Notes: generated by a model not told the origin, from the sequence alone. A stretch of DNA of 64,000 nucleotides from Azospirillum brasilense (GCF_005222205.1 NZ_CP032346.1:1294501-1358500); one strand, 5' to 3'. Counted from the stretch's first letter, positions 29,846 through 39,669 are shown. Translations and numbers: made by a program.

Positions 29846-32146
29846 ATGAACGGCGTCGTGGGCGACATCCCCGCCGGTTCGCCGGGCTTCGACGGCGCCG
29901 CCTCGCGCCGCCTGCTGGCGCGGCTGCGCGACGTCATGGCGGGCTCCGGCTCCGGCCAGGAGCGGCTGGACAAGATCGTCACGCTGATCGGCATGGAGAT
30001 GGGGGCGGACGTTTGCTCCTGCTACGTCATGCGGGCGGGCGAGGTGCTGGAGCTGTTCTCCACGCTCGGCCTGAACCAGGACGCCGTGCACAACACCCGC
30101 CTGCGCGTGGGCGAGGGCATCGTCGGCGACATCGCCGGCCACGCGCGGCCCATCGCGCTGGACAACGCGCCGTCGCACCCCAGCTTCGCCTACCGCCCGG
30201 AAACGGGGGAGGACCCCTTCCTGTCGCTGGCCGGCGTGCCGATCCTGCGCGGCGGCAAGGTCCGCGGCGTCCTGGTCATCCAGCACAAGGACCGCCGCCG
30301 CTACACCGAGGTCGAGGTCGAGACGCTCCAGACCATCGCCATGGTGGTGGCCGAGCTGGTCGCCCAGGGCGAGCTGGTCAACCCGCAGGAGGTCGCCTCC
30401 ACGGGCGATCCGGCGCTGCTGCCGGCCCGCCTGTCGGGCACCTCGCTGGCCAGCGGTCTGGCGATGGGGCTGGCGGTGATCCACCGCCCGCAGCTCACCG
30501 TCCGCCAGATGGTCTCCGAGGACGCGGAGAGCGAACTGGCGCGGCTGAACGCCGCCATTGCGACCATGCACAGCGCCATCGACGACCTGCTGAACGCGGC
30601 GGCGCTGGCGGGCTTGAGCGAGCCCAAGGACATCCTGGAAACCTACCGCATGTTCGCGGAGGACCGCGGGTGGCTGTCGCGCATCCGCGAGGCGATCCGC
30701 ATGGGTCTGACGGCCGAAGGCGCCGTGCAGCAGGTGCAGAACGACACCCGCGCCCGCATGAGCCACCTGACCGACCCCTACATCCGCGAGCGGCTGCTCG
30801 ATCTGGAGGATCTGACCAACCGGCTGCTCCAGCACCTCGCCGGGCGCAAGTCGGAGGCCGACGGCGGCACGCTGCCGGAGGACATCGTCCTGGTCGCGCG
30901 GTCCATGGGGCCGGCGGAGCTTCTCGACTACGACCAGCGCCGCCTGCGCGGCGTGATCCTGGAGGAGGGATCGCCCTCCAGCCACGTCTGCATCGTGGCC
31001 CGCGCGCTGAACATCCCGGTGGTGCAGGCGCCGGATGCGCTGAACCGGATCGAGCCGCTGGACCCGGTGATCGTCGACGGCGACCACGGGCAGGCCTTCG
31101 TCCGCCCGGCCGAGGACATCCAGATGGCCTTCGCGGAGGCCGTGGCCCTGCGCGCCCGCAAGGAGCAGATGTACGAAACGATCCGCGCGCTGCCCTCGGT
31201 CACCCGGGACGGCGTGCCGATCTCCATTCAGCTCAACTGCGGCCTGCTGATCGACCTGCCGCATCTGAAGGCCAGCGGGGCGGAGGGCATCGGCCTCTAC
31301 CGCACCGAAATCCCCTTCATGGTGCGCTCGACCTACCCGGACGTCCACGCCCAGACCGACCTCTATTCCCGCATCCTCGACCAGACCGACGACAAGCCGG
31401 TGGTCTTCCGCACGCTCGACGTCGGCGGCGACAAGATGCTGCCCTACATCGCGGCCAGCGAGGGCGAGGAGAATCCGGCGCTCGGCTGGCGGGCCATCCG
31501 CATCGGGCTGGACCACCCTTCGCTGCTGCGCCAGCAACTGCGCGCCCTGCTGCGGGCGTCCGCCGGGCGTCCGTTGTCGGTGATGTTCCCGATGATCGCG
31601 GAGGTGGCGGAGTTCGACGCCGCCCGCCGCCTGCTCGACCTGGAGATCGCCCGCCTGGAAGGCCAGGGCGGCGAGCCGCCCAGCCGTGTGCGCGTCGGCA
31701 CGATGATCGAGGTGCCGGCGCTGCTCTGGCAGTTGCCCGCCCTGCTGCCGCGGGTGGATTTCCTGTCGGTCGGCTCCAACGACCTGACCCAGTACATCTT
31801 CGCCAGCGACCGCGGCAACCCGCGCACCTCCGGCCGCTACGACCCGCTGTCCCCGGCCATGCTCAGCCTGCTGCGGCGGCTGGTCGAGGCCTGCGGCGAC
31901 GCCAACGTCCCGGTCAGCATCTGCGGCGAGATGGCCGGCCGTCCGCTCGACGCCATGGCGCTGATCGGCATCGGCTTCCGCACCCTGTCGATGTCACCCC
32001 CCTCGGTCGGGCCGGTGAAGACGATGCTGCGCTCGCTCGACGTGGCGGCGCTGCGCCAGTACATGAACGGGCTCTATCTGCGCGGCGACCACAGCCTGCG
32101 CGACAAGCTGCGCAGCTTCGCCAAGGACCACGGCGTCCTCATCTGA
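29846..32146 (+). CDS. ptsP: Phosphoenolpyruvate-protein phosphotransferase EI-Ntr
   Basis: A 766-residue enzyme I of the nitrogen PTS. An N-terminal GAF domain (about 20-160), which in this family senses glutamine/2-oxoglutarate, precedes the EI core. The phospho-acceptor His is in EEGSPSSHVCIVARAL. The PEP barrel has ASGAEGIGLYRTEIPFM, DFLSVGSNDLTQYIFASDR and the catalytic Cys in SICGEMAGRP. It starts the phosphorelay to NPr and EIIA-Ntr (ptsN at 25973 in this window). The ATG at 29846 follows the upstream stop by one base; a start at 29789 would overlap the previous gene. Confidence 0.96.
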   Translation: MNGVVGDIPAGSPGFDGAASRRLLARLRDVMAGSGSGQERLDKIVTLIGMEMGADVCSCYVMRAGEVLELFSTLGLNQDAVHNTRLRVGEGIVGDIAGHARPIALDNAPSHPSFAYRPETGEDPFLSLAGVPILRGGKVRGVLVIQHKDRRRYTEVEVETLQTIAMVVAELVAQGELVNPQEVASTGDPALLPARLSGTSLASGLAMGLAVIHRPQLTVRQMVSEDAESELARLNAAIATMHSAIDDLLNAAALAGLSEPKDILETYRMFAEDRGWLSRIREAIRMGLTAEGAVQQVQNDTRARMSHLTDPYIRERLLDLEDLTNRLLQHLAGRKSEADGGTLPEDIVLVARSMGPAELLDYDQRRLRGVILEEGSPSSHVCIVARALNIPVVQAPDALNRIEPLDPVIVDGDHGQAFVRPAEDIQMAFAEAVALRARKEQMYETIRALPSVTRDGVPISIQLNCGLLIDLPHLKASGAEGIGLYRTEIPFMVRSTYPDVHAQTDLYSRILDQTDDKPVVFRTLDVGGDKMLPYIAASEGEENPALGWRAIRIGLDHPSLLRQQLRALLRASAGRPLSVMFPMIAEVAEFDAARRLLDLEIARLEGQGGEPPSRVRVGTMIEVPALLWQLPALLPRVDFLSVGSNDLTQYIFASDRGNPRTSGRYDPLSPAMLSLLRRLVEACGDANVPVSICGEMAGRPLDAMALIGIGFRTLSMSPPSVGPVKTMLRSLDVAALRQYMNGLYLRGDHSLRDKLRSFAKDHGVLI

Positions 32147-32363
32147 GGCTCCGCCCAAGCTGGCGCCCGCGGTCGCTTCCTCCACCCCGGAGCCATATCC
32201 GGCGTTGCGCCGTGCCGTGGCGGCGTTTTGTTACAGCGGTTCGGGCGAAGGGCGTATACAAGATGGCAGGATCACGGTCATTCCCGGTTGCGCCGCCCCC
32301 GCGGCTGGCGTACCCATGCCGGGGGTGCGACCACAAGTCATCCGAGGCGACGGTACGGTTGAG

Positions 32364-33716
32364 ATGATGGCCAAGCGCAAGGTTTTCGGCTCCTACGACC
32401 CCGCGCAGGACGGCCCGGCGCAGACCGGCCCCAGCGTGTCCGACACCCTGCGCGAGACGCGCGAGAGCCTCGGCTACGACCTGCGCGAGGTCGCGACGAT
32501 GCTGCGCATCCGCTACCCCTACCTGCAGGCCATCGAGGCGGGCCGGTTCGAGGATCTGCCGGGCACCACCTACGCCGCCGGCTTCCTGCGCTCCTACGCG
32601 GAATGCCTGGGGCTCGACCCGGACACCATCCTCACCCGCTACAAGGACGAGGCGGCGGGCCGCACGCGCAGCCAGCAGCTCTATTTCCCGACTCCGGTAC
32701 CGGAGGGCCGCATCCCCGGCGGCACGGTCCTGCTCGGCACGATGGTGCTGGCGGGCATCGTCTATGGCGGCTGGTACTATCTGTCGGCGACCGACCGCTC
32801 GATGGTCGATCTGGTCCCGACCCTGCCCGACCGGCTGGTCTCGCTGCTCGACACGCTGCCCTTCAACGCCAGCCAGAACGGCGGTGGGCAGAACGGCGGC
32901 GTGCAGAACGCCACGGCCCCGGTCGAGTCGCCCGCCGCTCCGGCGTCCGTCCCGACCGTGATGGCGGAGGCCCCGTCCGCTCCGGCGGCTCCTCCGGTGT
33001 CCACCGGGCCTGCGGCCGGGGGAGCGTCCACGGCGGTGCCCGCCCCGTCAACGCCTGCTCCGGCGAATCCCGCTCCGGCGACTCCCGCTCCGGTGGCATC
33101 GGCTCCCACCCCGACCGCCCAAGTCCCAGCCTTGTCGGCTCCGGCGAAGCCCGCCCCGGCCCCTGCGGCGGTGGTCGCCCAGCCGGCGCCGGCCGCTCCC
33201 GCCAAGCCGAGCGCTCCCGCGGCGGCTCCGGCCCCCGCTCCTGCCGCCGCGCCCTCGGCCATGGTGAACGTCCCGCCGCCCCCGGCCGAGGACGACGAAG
33301 CCGAAGGCGCCGCGCAGGAGCCGACTCCGCTCACCCCCGCCGCCCCGGCCATCGCCAGCCTGCCGCCCGCCGCTCCCACGGCGCCGCCGCCCGCCGCGGA
33401 CGGAGCGCTGCCGTCGAAGGTCTACGGCACGCAGAACGCGGCCTCGCGCATCCAGCTCCGCGCCACGCAGGACAGCTGGATCCAGGTGCGCGACAACAGC
33501 GGCGAGATCATCTTCACCCGCGTCCTCAAGCCGGGCGACGTCTACCGCGTGCCCGACCGTTCGGGCATCCGCGTGCGCACCGGCAACGCCGGCGGGCTCA
33601 TCGTCGTCACCGACGGGGTGGACGGCGCGCCGATGGGCGCGGTGGGGCAGGTGCTGCGCGACGTGTCGCTGGACCAGCACGCCCCGACCCTGCGCGGCGC
33701 CGCCCCCGCCCATTGA
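32364..33716 (+). CDS. RodZ-like helix-turn-helix membrane protein with DUF4115
   Basis: A 450-residue bitopic protein. The cytoplasmic N-terminus has an HTH_25-type domain (about 20-105: LRETRESLGYDLREVATMLRI, YLQAIEAGRFEDLPG, FLRSYAECLGLD). One transmembrane helix follows near 117-135 (GTVLLGTMVLAGIVYGGWYY). Then comes a very long Pro/Ala-rich periplasmic linker (about 170-340) and a C-terminal DUF4115 domain (LRATQDSWIQVRDNSGEIIFTR). In E. coli RodZ anchors MreB and shapes the rod, and rodZ lies directly before ispG, as here. The start is ATG 32364 or 32367; upstream frame is open but unlike the family. The linker has little sequence constraint. Confidence 0.85.
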   Translation: MMAKRKVFGSYDPAQDGPAQTGPSVSDTLRETRESLGYDLREVATMLRIRYPYLQAIEAGRFEDLPGTTYAAGFLRSYAECLGLDPDTILTRYKDEAAGRTRSQQLYFPTPVPEGRIPGGTVLLGTMVLAGIVYGGWYYLSATDRSMVDLVPTLPDRLVSLLDTLPFNASQNGGGQNGGVQNATAPVESPAAPASVPTVMAEAPSAPAAPPVSTGPAAGGASTAVPAPSTPAPANPAPATPAPVASAPTPTAQVPALSAPAKPAPAPAAVVAQPAPAAPAKPSAPAAAPAPAPAAAPSAMVNVPPPPAEDDEAEGAAQEPTPLTPAAPAIASLPPAAPTAPPPAADGALPSKVYGTQNAASRIQLRATQDSWIQVRDNSGEIIFTRVLKPGDVYRVPDRSGIRVRTGNAGGLIVVTDGVDGAPMGAVGQVLRDVSLDQHAPTLRGAAPAH

Positions 33717-33781
33717 GGACGGGCCGCCAAAGACGAGCCAGCGACGGCTTTTTCCCTTGAATCCGGCGCGGCGGACCGCAC

Positions 33782-33810
33782 TTCAGGCGTAACGCCGGCT
33801 GCGCTATAAG
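33782..33810 (+). promoter_or_regulatory. Candidate promoter of ispG
   Basis: TTCAGG (33782-33787), 17-bp spacer, TATAAG (33805-33810), 38 nt before the ispG start. The -10 is good and the -35 weak. Confidence 0.4.
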
Positions 33811-33848
33811 ACGCGCCGGACCCGATTCATGCCCCGAGGCCTCAGCCC

Positions 33849-34985
33849 ATGAGCAGCGTGCGCGCCTACCGCCAGATCCTTCGCCGCAAGTCCCGCCAGA
33901 TCCGGGTGGGCAACGTGCTCGTCGGCGGCGATGCGCCGATCTCGGTGCAGACGATGACCAACACGCCGACCGCCGACGTGGCGGCGACGGTGGCGCAGAT
34001 CCAGGCGGCGGAGCGGGTGGGCGCCGACATCGTGCGCGTCTCCTGCCCCGACCAGGAATCGGCGCTGGCGCTGAAGCAGATCGTGCCGCAGGTCTCGGTG
34101 CCGATCGTCGCGGACATCCACTTCCACTACAAGCGCGCCATCGAGGCGGCGCAGAGCGGGGCGGCCTGCCTGCGCATCAACCCCGGCAACATCGGCTCGG
34201 CCGAGCGGGTGCGCGAGGTGGTGAAGGCGGCCAAGGATTACGGCTGCTCCATGCGCATCGGCGTCAACGCCGGCTCGCTGGAGCAGGACCTGCTGGAGAA
34301 GTACGGCGAGCCCTGCCCGGAGGCGCTGGTCGAGAGCGCCCTGAATCACGCCAAGATCCTGGAGGACCATGACTTCACCGAGTTCAAGATCTCGGTGAAG
34401 GCGTCCGACGTGTTCCTGGCCGTCGCCGCCTACCAGGGGCTGGCCGAGGCCTGCGACTACCCGCTGCACATCGGCATCACCGAGGCCGGCGGCCTGCGCG
34501 CCGGGACGGTGAAGTCGTCCATCGGGCTGGGCATGCTGCTGTGGTCGGGCATCGGCGACACCATCCGCGTCTCCCTGTCGGCCGAGCCGGCGGAGGAGGT
34601 CCAGGTCGGCTATGAGATGCTGAAGTCGCTGGGCCTGCGGCGGCGCGGCGTCACGGTCATCTCCTGCCCGAGCTGCGCGCGGCAGAACTTCAACGTCATC
34701 AAGACGGTGGAGACGCTGGAGGCGCGGCTGGCCCACATCACCACGCCGCTGACCCTGTCGGTCATCGGCTGCGTGGTCAACGGCCCCGGCGAGGCGCGCG
34801 AGACCGACATCGGCCTGACCGGCGGCGGCAACAACACCCATCAGGTCTATCTGTCCGGCGTCACCGACCACCGGCTGAAGGACCAGAACATCGTGGACCA
34901 CCTCGTCGGGCTGGTCGAGAAGAAGGCCGCCGAGATCGAGGCGGCCAAGGCGGCGGAAAAAGCGGCGGAGAAGGCCGCCGAGTGA
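33849..34985 (+). CDS. ispG: 4-hydroxy-3-methylbut-2-en-1-yl diphosphate synthase
   Basis: A 378-residue 4Fe-4S enzyme of the MEP isoprenoid pathway, converting MEcPP to HMBPP. The TIM-barrel part has [28 protein letters not shown] and LRINPGNIG. The iron-sulfur cysteines are in [14 protein letters not shown] and [14 protein letters not shown]-terminal Lys/Glu/Ala-rich tail ([12 protein letters not shown]) is an unusual extra. Start [10 protein letters not shown] has a weak ribosome site. It follows the rodZ-like gene with a gap of 132 bp containing a candidate promoter. Confidence 0.96.
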   Translation: MSSVRAYRQILRRKSRQIRVGNVLVGGDAPISVQTMTNTPTADVAATVAQIQAAERVGADIVRVSCPDQESALALKQIVPQVSVPIVADIHFHYKRAIEAAQSGAACLRINPGNIGSAERVREVVKAAKDYGCSMRIGVNAGSLEQDLLEKYGEPCPEALVESALNHAKILEDHDFTEFKISVKASDVFLAVAAYQGLAEACDYPLHIGITEAGGLRAGTVKSSIGLGMLLWSGIGDTIRVSLSAEPAEEVQVGYEMLKSLGLRRRGVTVISCPSCARQNFNVIKTVETLEARLAHITTPLTLSVIGCVVNGPGEARETDIGLTGGGNNTHQVYLSGVTDHRLKDQNIVDHLVGLVEKKAAEIEAAKAAEKAAEKAAE

Positions 34986-35100
34986 CAGAACCGGCGCGGG
35001 CGGACAATTTGAACTAGGGACGCTCCGTGCCATCCGTGCTTAAATCCGCGGCAACCATATCATCCTTGTCGGCCGTGCCGCGGCCTGGGCCAGAGTCAGA

Positions 35101-36444
35101 GTGACCGCTTCCTACTTCGTCATCGGCGCCAGCCACCGGTCCTGCTCCGGCGCGATCCGCGACCGTCTGACGACGGAGGAGGCGGAGGTGCCGGCGATGC
35201 TGGAGCGGCTGAGCGCGGCCGGCGTCAGCCAGGCGATGTGGCTCAGCACCTGCGACCGGGTCGAGGTCCAGGCGGTGCACGAGCGCCCGAACGAGGCCGC
35301 GCTGACCATCGCCGGGATCATGGCGGAGCGGGTGGGGCTCAGCGAGCCCGACCTCGCCGGACAGCTCTACACCCTGACCGGCGCGGCGGCGGTGCGCCAC
35401 GTCTTCGCCGTCGCCTGCTCGCTCGACAGCCAGATCGTCGGGGAGCCGCACATCCTGGGGCAGGTCAAGGCCGCCCACCGCCACGCCGCCGCCGCCGGCC
35501 TGTCCGGGCCGGAGCTGGAGGGGCTTCTCCAGGCCGCCTATGGCGCCGCCAAGCGGGTGCGCCGCGAGACGCCGATCGCCGAGGGCGCCACCTCGCTGGT
35601 CGCCGCGGCGGTCCAGGTGGCGCGCGACCTGCACGGCGACCTGAAGCGCTGCACCGGCCTGCTGATGGGGCTGGGCGACATGGGCGCCCTGGTGCTGGAG
35701 GGGCTGCGGGAGGCGGGACTCGGCCGGCTGACCGTCGCCGCCCCGGTGGACCGCCGGGCGGAAGCGGCGGCGCGGCGCATGGACAGCCACTTCGTGCCCT
35801 GGGCCGATCTCGATTCGGCGCTGACCAGCGCGGATATCGTGGTGACCGCGGCGGGTCTGGGGCGCTATATCCTCTCCGCGCCGCAGTTGGGGGCGGCGTT
35901 GAAGCGCCGCCGCCGGCGCCCGGTGTTCGTGGTGGACGCGGCGATCCCCGCCGACGTCGATCCGGACGTCGCCGGGCTGGACGAGGCCTTCGTCTACGAC
36001 CTCGCCGACCTGGAGCGCGTGGCGCTGCAGGGGCGGGTGGGGCGCGAGGCGGCGACCCAGGCGGCCTGGGCCATCGTGGACGACGCCCTGGCGGCCTTCG
36101 CCCGCCACCGGGCCGAGCGCGCCGCGGTGCCCGCCGTGGCGGCGCTGCGGACGCATTTCGAGACGGAGCGGCGGCGCCTGCTGGACGAGCAGCGGGGGCT
36201 GGACGCGGCGTCGGCGACGCGGCTGCTGGTCAACCGGCTGCTGCATGGTCCGTCGGAGGCGTTGCGCGCCATGGCGGCGGACCCGGACGGGGCCGGGCTG
36301 GCGGAGCGGGCGGCGGCGGAACGGCTGCTGTTCCGGCTGTTCCGGTTGGACGAGTCCGCCGGAGCCGGTCTGGGAGTCGGCCCGGGCGCCGGGAGTGATT
36401 TGGATAAGGACGAGCGACGTGAGCCTGGACGAGAAGTTCAATAG
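35101..36444 (+). CDS. hemA: Glutamyl-tRNA reductase
   Basis: A 447-residue enzyme for the first step of C5-pathway tetrapyrrole synthesis. The catalytic Cys is C51 in [11 protein letters not shown]; the usual Asn after it is Asp here. The [24 protein letters not shown] motif is the glutamyl-tRNA reductase signature. An NADPH-binding fold ([14 protein letters not shown]) and a helical dimerisation domain follow. Start is GTG at 35101. Notably, many alphaproteobacteria use ALA synthase instead, so a C5-type hemA is informative here. Its last 26 bp overlap prfA, implying translational coupling. Confidence 0.9.
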   Translation: MTASYFVIGASHRSCSGAIRDRLTTEEAEVPAMLERLSAAGVSQAMWLSTCDRVEVQAVHERPNEAALTIAGIMAERVGLSEPDLAGQLYTLTGAAAVRHVFAVACSLDSQIVGEPHILGQVKAAHRHAAAAGLSGPELEGLLQAAYGAAKRVRRETPIAEGATSLVAAAVQVARDLHGDLKRCTGLLMGLGDMGALVLEGLREAGLGRLTVAAPVDRRAEAAARRMDSHFVPWADLDSALTSADIVVTAAGLGRYILSAPQLGAALKRRRRRPVFVVDAAIPADVDPDVAGLDEAFVYDLADLERVALQGRVGREAATQAAWAIVDDALAAFARHRAERAAVPAVAALRTHFETERRRLLDEQRGLDAASATRLLVNRLLHGPSEALRAMAADPDGAGLAERAAAERLLFRLFRLDESAGAGLGVGPGAGSDLDKDERREPGREVQ

Positions 36445-37492
36445 GGTCGTGGCCCGCCATGACGAGCTGCGGGACGCGATGGCGGCGGGGACGGTGGACC
36501 CGGCGGACTTCGCCCGGCTGTCGAAGGAATACGCCGACCTGACCCCGGTGGCCGAGGCCATCGCGGAGCTGAAGAAGGCGAAGGCGGAGGCCGCCGACCT
36601 CGCCGGCATGATCGCCGACCCGGCGGGCGACGCCGACATGAAGGCGCTGGCCGAGGAGGAGTTCGCCGACCTCACCCGCCGCATCCCCGCCCTGGAGCGC
36701 CGGGTGCAGATTTCCCTGCTGCCCAAGGACGAGGCGGACGAGAAGAACGCCATTCTGGAGGTGCGCGCCGGCACCGGCGGCGACGAGGCGGCCCTGTTCG
36801 CCGCGGAGCTGTTCGAGATGTACCGCCGCTACGCCGGGCTCCAGGGCTGGCGGTTCGAGACGATGGAGGTCAGCGAGACCGGCATCGGCGGCTACAAGGA
36901 GGCCATCGCCAACATCACCGGCCGCAACGTCTTCGCCCGGCTGAAGTTCGAATCGGGCGTCCACCGCGTGCAGCGCGTCCCGGCGACCGAGACCCAGGGG
37001 CGCATCCACACCTCCGCCGCCACCGTCGCGGTGCTGCCCGAGGCGGAGGAGGTGGACATCCACATCGACGAGAAGGACCTGCGCATCGACGTGTTCCGCT
37101 CCAGCGGTCCCGGCGGCCAGTCGGTGAACACGACGGACAGCGCGGTGCGCATCACCCACCTGCCGACCGGCCTCGTGGTCAGCCAGCAGGACGAGAAGAG
37201 CCAGCACAAGAACAAGGCCAAGGCCCTGAAGGTGCTGCGCGCCCGCCTCTACGAGCGGGAGCGCGCCGAGAAGGACAAGGCCCGCGCCGCCGACCGCAAG
37301 AGCCAGGTGGGCTCCGGCGACCGCTCGGAGCGCATCCGCACCTACAACTTCCCGCAAGGGCGGGTGACCGACCACCGCATCAACCTGACGCTCTACAAGA
37401 TCGAGAAGGTGATGGCCGGCGAGGCGCTGGACGAGCTGATCGACGCGCTGACGGCCGAGGACGAGGCAGCGCGGCTGTCGGAACTGCAGTAG
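36419..37492 (+). CDS. prfA: Peptide chain release factor 1
   Basis: A 357-residue class I release factor. The PxT anticodon-like tripeptide PAT is at residues 188-190 ([17 protein letters not shown]), which fits RF1 reading UAA/UAG. The GGQ motif is at 232-234 ([17 protein letters not shown]). The start is GTG at 36419, inside the end of hemA, with AAGGA upstream. RF1 is normally followed by the gene for its methylase PrmC, and here a divergent DUF559 gene and a repeat intervene. Its stop is only 9 nt from the convergent DUF559 stop. Confidence 0.97.
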   Translation: MSLDEKFNRVVARHDELRDAMAAGTVDPADFARLSKEYADLTPVAEAIAELKKAKAEAADLAGMIADPAGDADMKALAEEEFADLTRRIPALERRVQISLLPKDEADEKNAILEVRAGTGGDEAALFAAELFEMYRRYAGLQGWRFETMEVSETGIGGYKEAIANITGRNVFARLKFESGVHRVQRVPATETQGRIHTSAATVAVLPEAEEVDIHIDEKDLRIDVFRSSGPGGQSVNTTDSAVRITHLPTGLVVSQQDEKSQHKNKAKALKVLRARLYERERAEKDKARAADRKSQVGSGDRSERIRTYNFPQGRVTDHRINLTLYKIEKVMAGEALDELIDALTAEDEAARLSELQ

Positions 37493-37501
37493 GCGGTTTC
37501 G

Positions 37502-37861
37502 TCAATCTCCTTGTGGGAGTTTCGGCCCGCCGATGGCGGCGAGGATCGTCGCCGCCACGCCCTCCGGGTTGTTCAGCACGTCGTTGTTCCAGAAGCGCAG
37601 GATTCGCCAGCCATGGTGCCGCAAATGCTCGTCCCGGGCGGAGTCGTAAGCGGAGTCGGCGTGCTGACCGCCATCGACTTCGACAACCAGCTTGGCTTGG
37701 ATGCAGGCGAAATCGGCGATGTAGGGGGGAATGGGGTGCTGACGGCGAAATTTCCATCCGCTGAGCTGTTCGCTGCGCAATTGGCGCCAGAGCGTCCGTT
37801 CGGCGTCGGTGGGCTGAGTGCGCAGGTCACGAGCGCGGTATTTCAGCTTGGAGTTTCGCAT
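37502..37861 (-). CDS. DUF559 family endonuclease-like protein
   Basis: A 119-residue protein of the DUF559 group, related to very-short-patch-repair (Vsr) endonucleases and the PD-(D/E)xK fold. Visible motifs are TDAERTLWRQLRSEQLSGWKFRRQHPIPPYIADF and the likely metal-site core VVEVDGGQH, then WRILRFWNNDV. (These are quoted in parts; the first covers residues about 16-50.) Substrate and role are unknown. It is inserted on the opposite strand between prfA and prmC. The ATG at 37861 (MRNSKLKYRARDL) was chosen because further upstream the frame only translates the adjacent palindromic repeat. No good ribosome site is visible. Confidence 0.85.
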   Translation of the reverse strand: MRNSKLKYRARDLRTQPTDAERTLWRQLRSEQLSGWKFRRQHPIPPYIADFACIQAKLVVEVDGGQHADSAYDSARDEHLRHHGWRILRFWNNDVLNNPEGVAATILAAIGGPKLPQGD

Positions 37862-37883
37862 AGGCGCTCGTGTGGCAACACAG

Positions 37884-38004
37884 GCCCCCACCCTAACCCT
37901 CCCCCGCTGCGCAGGGGAGGGAACAGGGCGTCGCATCGATCGCCCTCCCCTGCGCAGCGGGGGAGGGAGGGGACCCATGCGGCGCATGGGGAGGGTGGGG
38001 GCAA
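37884..38004. repeat. Compound palindromic intergenic repeat, copy 2 of 4
   Basis: A 121-bp element with ends GCCCCCACCCT / AGGGTGGGGGCAAG and two inverted copies of the 25-bp inner unit, identical in this core to copy 1, separated by about 21 nt. It fills the space between the divergent DUF559 gene (5' end at 37861) and prmC (ATG at 38008). Its right end supplies the purine-rich tract directly ahead of the prmC start. Confidence 0.9.
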
Positions 38005-38007
38005 GCC

Positions 38008-38862
38008 ATGACCATCACGCTTCACCAACTCCGCCGCACCGCTGAGGCCCGCCTGCGCGAGGCCGGGGTGGACACGCCCGACCTCGACGCGCGCCTGCTC
38101 GTCGAGCACGCGCTGGGCCTCACCCGCCACGACCTGTTCACCCGGGCCAACGACGCCATCCCCGAGCCCGACGCGGCGCGCCTCCTCGCCCTGGTCGAGC
38201 GCCGGGCGGCGCGGGAGCCGGTGGGGCGCATCCTCGGCCATCGCGAGTTCTGGACGATCGACCTCGCCCTCAACCCCGACACCCTCGAACCCCGGCCCGA
38301 CACCGAGACGCTGGTCGAGGCGGTGCTGAAGACCCTGTCCGACCGCAACGCCCCGCTGCGGCTGCTCGACCTCGGCACCGGGACCGGCTGCATCCTGCTG
38401 GCCCTGCTGGCGGAACTGCCCAACGCCAGCGGCCTCGGCGTCGACCTCAGCCCCGGTGCGGTGGCCGCCGCCACCGAGAACGCGGCGCGCAACGGGCTGG
38501 CGGAGCGGGCGCGCTTCCAGACCGGCAACTGGGGCGCCGGGCTGGACGAGCGGTTCGCCGTCGTCGTCTCCAACCCGCCCTACATCCCCAGCGCCGACAT
38601 CGCCGCCCTCGATCCGGAGGTGCGCGAGCACGATCCGCTGCGCGCGTTGGACGGTGGTGCCGACGGGCTGGACGCCTACCGGATCATCGCCGCGCAGACG
38701 CCGGACCTGCTCCAGCCGGGCGGTCTGGCCGGGCTGGAGGTCGGGCAGGGGCAGGCGGCGGACGTGGCCGGGCTGCTGACCGCTGCCGGGCTGGAGCCGG
38801 CGGGCGTCTTCCGCGATCTGGGCGGCGTGGAACGCTGCGTCCTGGGGTGGAAGCGGTCGTGA
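38008..38862 (+). CDS. prmC: Peptide chain release factor N5-glutamine methyltransferase
   Basis: A 284-residue SAM enzyme that methylates the Gln of the GGQ loop in release factors. An N-terminal helical domain (1-85) is followed by the methyltransferase fold with LLDLGTGTGCILLALLAEL and the catalytic NPPY at residues 189-192 (VVSNPPYIPSADI). The neighbouring prfA encodes its substrate. The ATG at 38008 sits 4 nt after the right end of a palindromic repeat, whose GGGAGGGTGGGGG tract is the only ribosome-site-like sequence. How it is transcribed, given that the repeat separates it from prfA, is unclear. Confidence 0.95.
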   Translation: MTITLHQLRRTAEARLREAGVDTPDLDARLLVEHALGLTRHDLFTRANDAIPEPDAARLLALVERRAAREPVGRILGHREFWTIDLALNPDTLEPRPDTETLVEAVLKTLSDRNAPLRLLDLGTGTGCILLALLAELPNASGLGVDLSPGAVAAATENAARNGLAERARFQTGNWGAGLDERFAVVVSNPPYIPSADIAALDPEVREHDPLRALDGGADGLDAYRIIAAQTPDLLQPGGLAGLEVGQGQAADVAGLLTAAGLEPAGVFRDLGGVERCVLGWKRS

Positions 38863-39149
38863 TTTCGCCCCATCCCCCCAAAAAAAAGGTTGGATTGACG
38901 CGCGGTCCCCAGTAGGGTGCAAGGACGACGATGGCCCGGGGACGATCATCCCAGGGCGTACCCATGGCCTCCGGAAACCCCGCGCGGTTGGGCGGACGTC
39001 CGAGAAGGCAGACCGGTTGATCGGTTGGGCGCGTCGATTTGATCCCTGCGACCCATCCGCGGTTGGTTCCGCGGCGGGCCCGGCGACCGGATGGTCAGCC
39101 AGGGCGTTCGCGGGATTGCACTTCTCTTACATGGGGCCATAAGAGCCAA

Positions 39150-39590
39150 ATGAGACAAGGACCGAACTCCAGGCGCTCGCGCGGTCGTGGCAACGGCGGC
39201 GGTGGTGGCGGAGGTGGCGGCGGCGGAGGTGGCGGTGGCAACCGCCGGCAGAACGTTCCGCTGCGTCACCAGACCTTCGACAGCAATGGTCCGGACGTGC
39301 GCATCCGCGGCAACGCGTGGCAGGTCCATGAAAAGTATCTGGCGCTGGCCCGCGACGCCTCCTCGTCCGGCGACCGCGTCCAGGCGGAAAACTACCTTCA
39401 GCATGCGGAGCACTATTTCCGCATCATCAACCAGATCCAGGAATCCGAGAACCGCCAGCGCGGCAACGCCGGCGCCGCGGGCCTCGGCCCGCAGCCCAGC
39501 CTGGGCGGTTCGGCGGAGGACGAGGACGGCGGCGAGATGGGCGACGAGTCCGAGGCTGCCGCCGACGAACGCACCCCGATGAGCGCCTGA
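39150..39590 (+). CDS. DUF4167 family protein (RNA-binding-like, Gly-rich)
   Basis: A 146-residue protein. A basic N-terminus (MRQGPNSRRSRGRGN) and an uninterrupted poly-Gly tract of about 15 residues precede the conserved DUF4167 core (residues about 35-100): LRHQTFDSNGPDVRIRGNA, QVHEKYLALARDA, and NYLQHAEHYFRI. An acidic tail follows. DUF4167 is an alphaproteobacterial family of unknown function usually placed after prmC, as here. The RGR/Gly tract recalls RNA-binding proteins, which is inference only. The Gly tract is encoded by GGN-rich repeats and could vary by slippage. Confidence 0.87.
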   Translation: MRQGPNSRRSRGRGNGGGGGGGGGGGGGGGNRRQNVPLRHQTFDSNGPDVRIRGNAWQVHEKYLALARDASSSGDRVQAENYLQHAEHYFRIINQIQESENRQRGNAGAAGLGPQPSLGGSAEDEDGGEMGDESEAAADERTPMSA

Positions 39591-39611
39591 CAATCCGTTT
39601 GGTAACCGTCA

Positions 39612-39643
39612 GTCCTGAGGCCGGGGGGTTCCGGCTTCAGGAC
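39612..39643. terminator. Hairpin between convergent DUF4167 and MOSC genes
   Basis: GTCCTGAGGCCGG pairs with CCGGCTTCAGGAC (13 pairs including one G-U) around a 6-nt loop. It is 22 nt after the DUF4167 stop, with no U-tract immediately following. It probably serves as a bidirectional terminator or 3' end. Confidence 0.6.
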
Positions 39644-39669
39644 CGGCGGGTTTCAGGCTTGGCGGGTTT

